A DNA stretch of 8,703 nt, from NCBI GenBank assembly GCA_014379815.1, contig JACMLA010000739.1, forward strand, positions 1 to 8,703. The letters run 5' to 3'. The position numbers and the translations under genes are program-made. Below the pieces are notes generated by a model. That model saw nothing but the letters and a program-made list of their open reading frames with translations, had not been told where the DNA came from and did not search any database. Positions 1 to 4,725 of the stretch are shown here, one piece after another. Within the stretch, counting starts at the first letter, position 1; every line of letters begins with the position of its first letter. The DNA comes from Bryobacteraceae bacterium (GTDB lineage: Bacteria > Acidobacteriota > Terriglobia > Bryobacterales > Bryobacteraceae).

Positions 1-389
1 CCAGCGAGGTAACTGATGGCAAAGTCGTCCGCATGAAGAAGGCATATCCCATCTACGATGGCAAATACAAGGAAGCGATCCAGGCTGTCCGCGAGTTCCT
101 GAAGCAAGTACCCAACCTCTAGCTAATCGGCCGCAATGGCATGCACCACTACAACAACCAGGACCATTCTGCACTAACCGGTATCCTCTCAGCTCGTAAC
201 ATACTGGGCGAGAAACACGACTTGTGGCAGGTCAATGTCGACGAGGATTATCACGAGAAAGGTTTTGCTCGTGATGATCTGGAACGCCTTCGCAAGACCC
301 AGCCGAGAGTACCTGCACGTTTAGGCAGTTCCCCGGGTCCTGAGCTGGCCGTTCGGAATTTCAGACAACTCCGTCCTTCAGCGTCATAG
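1..389 (+). pseudogene. C-terminal end of FAD-dependent amine-oxidase/protoporphyrinogen-oxidase-like protein, broken by in-frame TAG
   Basis: The left edge is open, so only the last part of the gene is present, read in the frame whose first full codon is at base 3. The segment before the stop includes AYPIYDGKYKEAIQAVREFL and QVPNL. After a TAG at 120-122 the same frame continues LIGRNGMHHYNNQDH, then ARNILGEKHDLWQVNVDEDY, down to a TAG at 387-389. The block PNL-x-x-IGRNGMH-x-YNNQDH-x-x-x-T is the usual C-terminal FAD-binding end of NAD(P)/FAD-dependent oxidoreductases annotated as protoporphyrinogen oxidase-like or UDP-galactopyranose mutase-like. Because the similarity runs straight through the stop with no loss of frame, a single CAG-to-TAG change (Gln to stop) explains it best. 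The truncated product would lack the conserved GRNG/YNNQDH block and is probably non-functional. The last roughly 20 codons overlap the convergent SRPBCC gene. The exact substrate cannot be told from this fragment. Confidence 0.72.
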
Positions 390-861
390 ACAGATGCTGC
401 TCCAACCGGTCGTAGCTAGCTGCCATCCCGCGCTCCATACCTGACTTGCTCGCTGTGTCGCGGGCTTCTCGTGACTCGTAAAGAATCGTGATTGTCACTG
501 TGGTGATCTCGCCGTGCTCCACGAACGTGCTGGTGTCCAAAGCATCACCAGAGTACCAGGATTCGTCAAAACTCTCTGTAGCCACAAGCCGTTCGGGCGA
601 CACGATCTCGCGAAAGGTACCGCCCATGCCCATATCGGGAACGCCGGGCTTGCGCCACACATACCGGTATGTTCCGCCAATCTGCAAATCGATTTCGCAG
701 ACCGGCATCGTCCAGCCGGATGGACCAAGCAGCCAGCGCCTCACCAGATCGGGTTTGGTGAAGGCGTCAAATACCATCCTGCGCGGCGCGTGGAAATCGC
801 GCGTCACTCGGACCTCGCAATCGGATGGAGTGGATACCGAAAAACTGGCTGGATAGAACAT
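361..861 (-). CDS. SRPBCC / AHSA1-like (START-superfamily) domain protein
   Basis: A 166-residue cytoplasmic protein of the AHSA1/SRPBCC superfamily, a helix-grip fold that forms a pocket for hydrophobic ligands; the ligand here is unknown. Family hallmarks in order are VTRDFHAPRRMVFDAFTKPD (about residues 19-38), LVRRWLLGPSGWTMPVCEIDL (39-59), GGTYRYVWR (62-70), the GGTFREI-x-SPERL-x-x-TE strand pair (80-97), and the C-terminal helix GMERGMAASYDRLEQHL (141-157). The length is normal for the family. The start is set at the ATG at 859-861 because AGGAG lies 5 bases upstream. The frame stays open up to a TTG at 924 and an ATG at 918, but those lie at a predicted -10 box and transcription start and have no good ribosome site. 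The gene is monocistronic, convergent with the broken oxidoreductase, and its stop codon falls within that gene's tail. No ArsR regulator, a frequent partner of this family, is visible nearby. Confidence 0.88.
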   Translation of the reverse strand: MFYPASFSVSTPSDCEVRVTRDFHAPRRMVFDAFTKPDLVRRWLLGPSGWTMPVCEIDLQIGGTYRYVWRKPGVPDMGMGGTFREIVSPERLVATESFDESWYSGDALDTSTFVEHGEITTVTITILYESREARDTASKSGMERGMAASYDRLEQHLSMTLKDGVV

Positions 862-866
862 CTGGG

Positions 867-871
867 CTCCT
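867..871 (-). promoter_or_regulatory. Ribosome binding site of the SRPBCC gene
   Basis: On the minus strand AGGAG is followed by five bases (CCCAG) and ATG. This is the best Shine-Dalgarno site at this gene and decides for the start at 861 over the upstream in-frame TTG (924) and ATG (918). Confidence 0.7.
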
Positions 872-900
872 ATAAGTTCGTCAGAGTTGACATCGGGTAG

Positions 901-923
901 ATAACCAGTTGGTTGCATAACCA
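901..923. repeat. Operator-like cluster of three AACCA/TGGTT half-sites
   Basis: Three five-base half-sites alternate in orientation: AACCA at 903-907, TGGTT at 910-914 and AACCA at 919-923. The right pair forms TGGTT-GCAT-AACCA; the left pair is AACCA-GT-TGGTT. The seven-base word ATAACCA also occurs as a direct repeat at 901-907 and 917-923, one and a half helical turns apart. The cluster sits at and just downstream of the predicted transcription start of the SRPBCC gene, a typical place for a repressor site. No regulator gene is next to it, and an RNA hairpin in the 5' leader is an alternative reading. Confidence 0.4.
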
Positions 924-924
924 A

Positions 925-953
925 AAGGTATTCTAATATCGGGAGCCTGTCAA
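925..953 (-). promoter_or_regulatory. Predicted sigma-70 promoter of the SRPBCC gene
   Basis: On the minus strand there is a perfect -35 box TTGACA (948-953), a 17-base spacer, and a weaker -10 box TACCTT (925-930, first, second and last positions match TATAAT). Transcription would begin near 918, giving a leader of about 55 bases before the ATG at 861. The promoter lies just after the end of the frame-restored glycosyltransferase, so the SRPBCC gene is probably transcribed separately. Confidence 0.5.
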
Positions 954-962
954 GGTCTACGG

Positions 963-1105
963 CTACACCGGAAGCGTTTTACTTCGCCTCACCTTGCTCT
1001 TCCAGAAGTAAAGTGCCATCCCTGCAACAAAGGAGAGTCCGCTGTAGAAGTAGTACAGCAGATGAAACGGTATCGCAGCCAGAGCGTACAGCTTGCCCAG
1101 TGTGT
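963..1105 (-). pseudogene. Frameshifted C-terminal tail of the glycosyltransferase
   Basis: In the frame one base off the main glycosyltransferase ORF, the minus strand reads HTLGKLYALAAIPFHLLYYF, then YSGLSFVAGMALYFW, then KSKVRRSKTLPV and a TAG. The pattern of a hydrophobic stretch, a helix with PFHLLYY-x-YSGL, a last membrane span and a basic tail is what C-termini of this glycosyltransferase group look like. Joining FYAFLAT from the main frame to TLGKLYALAAIPF needs one extra base in a CA-rich stretch (complement of 1097-1108). It should therefore be read as the true end of the upstream ORF and not as a separate small gene. Confidence 0.7.
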
Positions 1106-2332
1106 GGCAAGGAACGCATAGAATTTCCAGTTCAATACCAGCACTGACGCCAGCAGGAATGTCATCAGGCTTATCCACAGGTTCAACGGTAGGTGAGCGA
1201 CGATGATGCCAACTGTCACGCCGAGGTACAGTCCGTACAGCAAACCCGTTAGCTGTCGCCAGAACTGATTGTGATATGCGTGCTGATACCGCAGTGATAG
1301 AAGCAGGTACGACATGCTCACCAGCGCCAGCAATGCGAGACCGTGATAATTTGTCCCTGCAAACAGGACTGCAATCCCAAGCACGGATAAGAACAGGACG
1401 ACGGGACGGACATCCGGCCGGCGTGACGAACGTTCAATCCAGTAGGTGTTCAACAGGGCGAAGAGTACGCCGAGGACCGGCACAATCAGATGCAGGCCGT
1501 GATCGATCGCAGCCGCGACACTGGTGAGCGCAGCCAGACAAACTAAAGCCACGCTCAGCCTCTGGCTATGCCGGAGATTCAGATCGTTCGGCATACGCCG
1601 ATGCTCCATAATCAACTCGGTCCAGGGAATCGCCCTGTCGAAGATATCCGTCTTCAACATTCCCCGAAGCGTCCACTGCTTCAGGTGCTTGACTGTGATC
1701 TCCGGATCCAGCAGCAGCTTGCAACCCCCCTGCTTCAGTCGATAACCGAGTTCGATATCTTCAATCGCCGGGCGACCGTACTTGTTGCTAAAGCCGCCGT
1801 TAGCAAGAAACAGGTCGCGCCGGATCGCTCCGCAGCCGCTCCAGAAAGTACTCGCTTCGCGTTGCCCGGTCGTATGAAAGAAGGCGTGCATCAGGTTGCG
1901 GTATTGAGAGAGAAATCCCGGATGTGCTGGAGAGTGATCGTAGCTCCCCATGACTGCCACGAGATCCGTGTCAGCGTTGAATTTCCCGAGGACAAGCCTG
2001 ATGGTGTCTGGCGCAACTGCCACGTCGGAGTCGACAAAAAAGATAATCTCTGCCCGCGCTTGTTTAGCTCCAAGATTTCGGGCCAGCGCCGGACCGCCCC
2101 GTGCCTGCGTGAAAAACACACGAGCTCCCAACTGGCGAGCTATCTCCGCAGAATCGTCCGTAGAGCCGTCATCGACGACGAGTACTTCAAAGGCGTCCGC
2201 CTCGGACACGGCAAGTGCCCCGAGACAGACTTCAAGGTACGCCCTACAGTTATAAGCCGGTACGATGACCGAGATCGCTGGCTTCGACCCGGAATCTGCG
2301 GCAGAGCCGTCCGAAGAGTGTGGCGCGATCAC
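989..2332 (-). CDS. Membrane-anchored family 2 glycosyltransferase, C-terminus altered by a frameshift
   Basis: The N-terminal half is a GT-A fold family 2 transferase: AISVIVPAYNC at about residues 19-29, VVDDGSTDDS at 52-61, the metal/nucleotide-sugar binding DSD at 101-103, SGCGAIRRDLFLANGGF at 165-181 and the acceptor-site ED at 191-192. The C-terminal half has about six hydrophobic segments between residues 258 and 400, so the enzyme is probably an inner-membrane protein using nucleotide sugars for surface polysaccharide, glycolipid or protein glycosylation; the substrate is unknown. From residue 411 the reading becomes atypical (HWASCTLWLRYR...), while the -1 frame carries the expected ending, so a base appears missing near 1097-1105. 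The start is a GTG with TAA two codons upstream and no convincing Shine-Dalgarno at normal spacing; no other start precedes the catalytic domain. It lies 74 bases after the M4 protease gene. Confidence 0.85.
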   Translation of the reverse strand: MIAPHSSDGSAADSGSKPAISVIVPAYNCRAYLEVCLGALAVSEADAFEVLVVDDGSTDDSAEIARQLGARVFFTQARGGPALARNLGAKQARAEIIFFVDSDVAVAPDTIRLVLGKFNADTDLVAVMGSYDHSPAHPGFLSQYRNLMHAFFHTTGQREASTFWSGCGAIRRDLFLANGGFSNKYGRPAIEDIELGYRLKQGGCKLLLDPEITVKHLKQWTLRGMLKTDIFDRAIPWTELIMEHRRMPNDLNLRHSQRLSVALVCLAALTSVAAAIDHGLHLIVPVLGVLFALLNTYWIERSSRRPDVRPVVLFLSVLGIAVLFAGTNYHGLALLALVSMSYLLLSLRYQHAYHNQFWRQLTGLLYGLYLGVTVGIIVAHLPLNLWISLMTFLLASVLVLNWKFYAFLATHWASCTLWLRYRFICCTTSTADSPLLQGWHFTSGRAR

Positions 2333-2352
2333 CCCTTAGCGTAACCGTTCCG

Positions 2353-2405
2353 TGCAGGAATGATCGCAGCTATTGGTACCGGGTACGAGTACCTGTTGTC
2401 CTGCA
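2353..2405 (-). repeat. Nested inverted repeat between protease and glycosyltransferase genes
   Basis: The gap between the two genes holds an outer seven-base inverted repeat, TGCAGGA (2353-2359) with TCCTGCA (2399-2405), around an inner five-base stem, GGTAC (2375-2379) with GTACC (2389-2393). The outer arm begins just after the TAA stop of the protease (2407-2409). There is no T-run after it, so it is not a classical intrinsic terminator. It may be an mRNA processing or stabilising structure that sets the ratio of protease to glycosyltransferase expression. The stems are short, so the pairing could be chance. Confidence 0.35.
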
Positions 2406-2406
2406 G

Positions 2407-4101
2407 TTAGAACTTCAGGACAACCTTATCTCCAGGCTGGGTTGACAGTCCTATAGCAGCCCATGCCTGCTGCACACCAGCATGCTCGGACGACTGCGCG
2501 CCGAACAGATCTTTCGCTGCGTTAAGGTAAGCGCTTCGAGCATCGACATAAGACGGTTCCGGCGGCATGTACGCCGTGGTCGCCAGATACCAGATACGCG
2601 CCGCCTTCATCACGCCAATGCCATTGGTTCCTTTGGGTCGGAATTTGCTATACAGAGGGTTCGCAGGGTCAGGGGAGCTGCCGCGGGCAAGCAGAACGAA
2701 GAAGTGTCCATACAGGCACCCATTCGCGTGTTCCTCCGCTTTGCCGATGCCAGGAGAGTAGTAGCGGTACCCGGTGGAACTGCCGATCACCTTGCCTTCG
2801 CTGTCCTTCAAATCCCAGTTGTAGTTCAGCGGGTTCACCATGCGGTCGAGCCAGTTCCAGTTGGATGTCTGCTCCGGCAGCAACGGTCCAGTTCCGCCGG
2901 TTCTTTGATACATTTCAGCAAGCGAAGCCGTGATATCGCCATGCCCCTCATTCAGGCCATCTGATTCCGTCCCCAGGCCCCCATCCGGACCGAGTTCGTA
3001 AAACCAGAAACCATGGCCGAGTTCATGGCCAACCGTTTGCTGATCTGTCCGGGTAATGCTTTCCCCTCCACCAGCACCATCGCCGAAGAATGCCGTCTGC
3101 TCGCTGTTAACCCAGAAAGCATCGCCAAAGCTCTTGCCCCAGTGCACGCGCGCCTCAATTGCCTTTCCCGCTCCGTTCAGTCCTGCGCGCTTGAAGACAT
3201 TCAGGAACATGTCCCACGTGTTCCGAACAGCGAAGGCTACGTCGACCGCGGCGGTCTGGCCATTGGGAGATGACGTACCGTTGATTGCTGTATATGCTTT
3301 GAAGTCGCCCCACGAATTGTTTACGTTGGAGTAGAGCAATGCGGGAAAGGCTTTCCGGACTTCCGAGTAGACACTATCGCGAACCGCGCTGTTGCCCCGA
3401 ACCGGGTCGATTAGTTCCCATGCCTGGGTTGTGGCATTGAAGCGCGTGTTGATGCTTTGCGTTCCGAACCAGTAAGTCCTCGCAGTAGCGTTTGGTGGTG
3501 CAGGAGGCTGAACGATGTTGTAGTCAACGGCATCCCACGACTGCATCGCACCAGACTGAGCATCGACGAAGACTACCTTCGGCCCGGCGGCTCCCGGAGA
3601 GGCCTCAAAACGCCAGGCAAGCCGGTAAGACCAGGCACGCCAGTCGTAGGTGGCAGTACCGTCTTCGGGATTACCGAACAATGACAATTGGTGCAGGGGT
3701 TGCACAACCAGCTCAGCCTGCACTTCGCGGCCTGACAGATTCTGCGGGCTTGTAGCCCACGCTCGCGCTGCGATGGAGAGTGCGGCTCCTTTGGACATCG
3801 CCGAACGGGTGTCGAGTCGGATGTAGGGGAACACCTTCGCTGTTAGAGTGCGCTCTCCATCCCTTGGAATGTGTGCGATGATCTCGCCCCCAGGGACCCG
3901 TAGTCCTGCGTAGCGTTGTTCGAATCGCGCGTGAACTGTCCCGCGTTCGTCCGTTGTGGAGCGGCGCAAGTGAAACGTGGTCTGGTCCGAGCCGGAGAGG
4001 CGCAGGGCCTCTCTATTGACGTCTTCGACGAGACTGCCAGGAACCTGGCCCGTTACGACGAAGGGAGCAAAAAGAGCGAGGAGAATGAGTATCGGTGTCA
4101 C
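2407..4101 (-). CDS. Secreted M4 (thermolysin-like) metalloprotease precursor
   Basis: A 564-residue zinc endopeptidase precursor. The first 18 or so residues are hydrophobic (ILILLALFAPFVV then TGQ) and look like a signal peptide, though without a basic start. A propeptide follows: an FTP-like segment (HARFEQRYAGLRVPGGEIIAHI, about 57-78) and a PepSY-like segment ending KVVFVDAQSGAMQSWDAV (175-192). The mature enzyme has the zinc site HELGH (H359, E360, H363) with third ligand E385 in NEGHGD, and catalytic H458 in the HANG motif. It ends with the usual helical C-terminal domain (SYVDARSAYLNAAKDLFG). Some details differ from thermolysin: two extra residues between zinc ligands, NGC in place of NSG after the catalytic His, and no Asp five residues before H458. 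The start is GTG; the nearest in-frame upstream stop is the TGA of the sigma gene, 33 bases away. The last dozen residues (QPGDKVVLKF) are a short extension. Likely cotranscribed with the kinase and sigma genes. Confidence 0.9.
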   Translation of the reverse strand: MTPILILLALFAPFVVTGQVPGSLVEDVNREALRLSGSDQTTFHLRRSTTDERGTVHARFEQRYAGLRVPGGEIIAHIPRDGERTLTAKVFPYIRLDTRSAMSKGAALSIAARAWATSPQNLSGREVQAELVVQPLHQLSLFGNPEDGTATYDWRAWSYRLAWRFEASPGAAGPKVVFVDAQSGAMQSWDAVDYNIVQPPAPPNATARTYWFGTQSINTRFNATTQAWELIDPVRGNSAVRDSVYSEVRKAFPALLYSNVNNSWGDFKAYTAINGTSSPNGQTAAVDVAFAVRNTWDMFLNVFKRAGLNGAGKAIEARVHWGKSFGDAFWVNSEQTAFFGDGAGGGESITRTDQQTVGHELGHGFWFYELGPDGGLGTESDGLNEGHGDITASLAEMYQRTGGTGPLLPEQTSNWNWLDRMVNPLNYNWDLKDSEGKVIGSSTGYRYYSPGIGKAEEHANGCLYGHFFVLLARGSSPDPANPLYSKFRPKGTNGIGVMKAARIWYLATTAYMPPEPSYVDARSAYLNAAKDLFGAQSSEHAGVQQAWAAIGLSTQPGDKVVLKF

Positions 4102-4134
4102 ATTCCCTAATGTGCCGAAAGCTGCCGCTATCGA

Positions 4135-4725
4135 TCACTGCTCGGGAATTTCATTTTCCGTTGCGCCGGCGACAAACCGGTGAAGCCATGCCTGAGCCAT
4201 GCGCAGCTGGCGCCCAACGGTCGCAGTCGAACTTCCAGTAGCTTCCGCGATCTCTTCTGACTGCATCCCCGCAAAGTACCGCATCTCGACCATGCGCGCC
4301 TTCCGTTCGTCAAACGCGGCCAATGCCGTAAGGGCTTCATCGAGGGTCAACAAGTTTTCAACTTGCTCGCCTCTGGCCTCAGCGGGATCAACCATGGTGA
4401 CCTTGCACTCCAGACCGCCACGTTTCGACGCATTGCGCGATCGTGCGTGCTGGATCAGCACCTGGCGCATCACGTGTGCCGCAATACCAAGGAAGTGGGC
4501 GCGGTCCTTCCACTCCATGCCCCTCAGGCCGGCCATGCGCATCCATGCTTCGTTCACTAAAGCAGTTGGCTGCAAGGTATGACCCGTCCGTTCGCGCCGG
4601 AGATTCGCCGCGGCAAGCCGCCGCAGTTCGTCGTACAGCAGCCCGGTGATCTGGTCCAGTGCGTTCTTGTCGCCACCTTTCCAGGAAAGAATCAATTGGG
4701 TCACATCAGGCGATGAAGGATTCAT
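4135..4725 (-). CDS. ECF-type RNA polymerase sigma factor (Sigma70_ECF / ECF43-like)
   Basis: A 196-residue sigma factor with the hallmarks of the Sigma70_ECF family (TIGR02999-like): LYDELRRLAAANLRRER (about 30-46), GHTLQPTALVNEAWMRM (48-64), RAHFLGIAAHVMRQVLIQHAR (75-95), then region 4, LTLDEALTALAAFDERKARMVEMRYFAG (126-153), and the helix-turn-helix SEEIAEATGSSTATVGRQLRMAQAWL (156-181). In region 2.2, where ordinary ECF sigmas have acidic residues of a DAED-type motif, this protein has Q52-P53-T54-A55. Related ECF43 proteins are known to be activated when a Ser/Thr kinase phosphorylates a threonine in this place, which fits the kinase gene directly upstream. Its ATG shares four bases with the kinase stop (ATGA at 4722-4725), so the two are translationally coupled; AGGCGG six bases upstream (4732-4737) serves as ribosome site. 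No anti-sigma gene is present, as expected for kinase control. Confidence 0.92.
   Translation of the reverse strand: MNPSSPDVTQLILSWKGGDKNALDQITGLLYDELRRLAAANLRRERTGHTLQPTALVNEAWMRMAGLRGMEWKDRAHFLGIAAHVMRQVLIQHARSRNASKRGGLECKVTMVDPAEARGEQVENLLTLDEALTALAAFDERKARMVEMRYFAGMQSEEIAEATGSSTATVGRQLRMAQAWLHRFVAGATENEIPEQ

Noticed and set aside
120..122. TAG reassigned as a sense codon in this organism
   Set aside because: The restored glycosyltransferase frame and the oxidoreductase frame both end naturally at TAG, so a point mutation or an error is simpler than recoding; the sample of genes is small.
861..924. Longer SRPBCC protein starting at TTG 924 or ATG 918
   Set aside because: These starts fall at the predicted -10 box and transcription start, lack a ribosome site, and add residues not typical of the family; the ATG at 861 has AGGAG at five bases.
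1568..2344. Plus-strand open frame of 258 codons opposite the glycosyltransferase
   Set aside because: The minus strand carries clear GT2 motifs over the same bases; the plus-strand translation has no recognisable domain.
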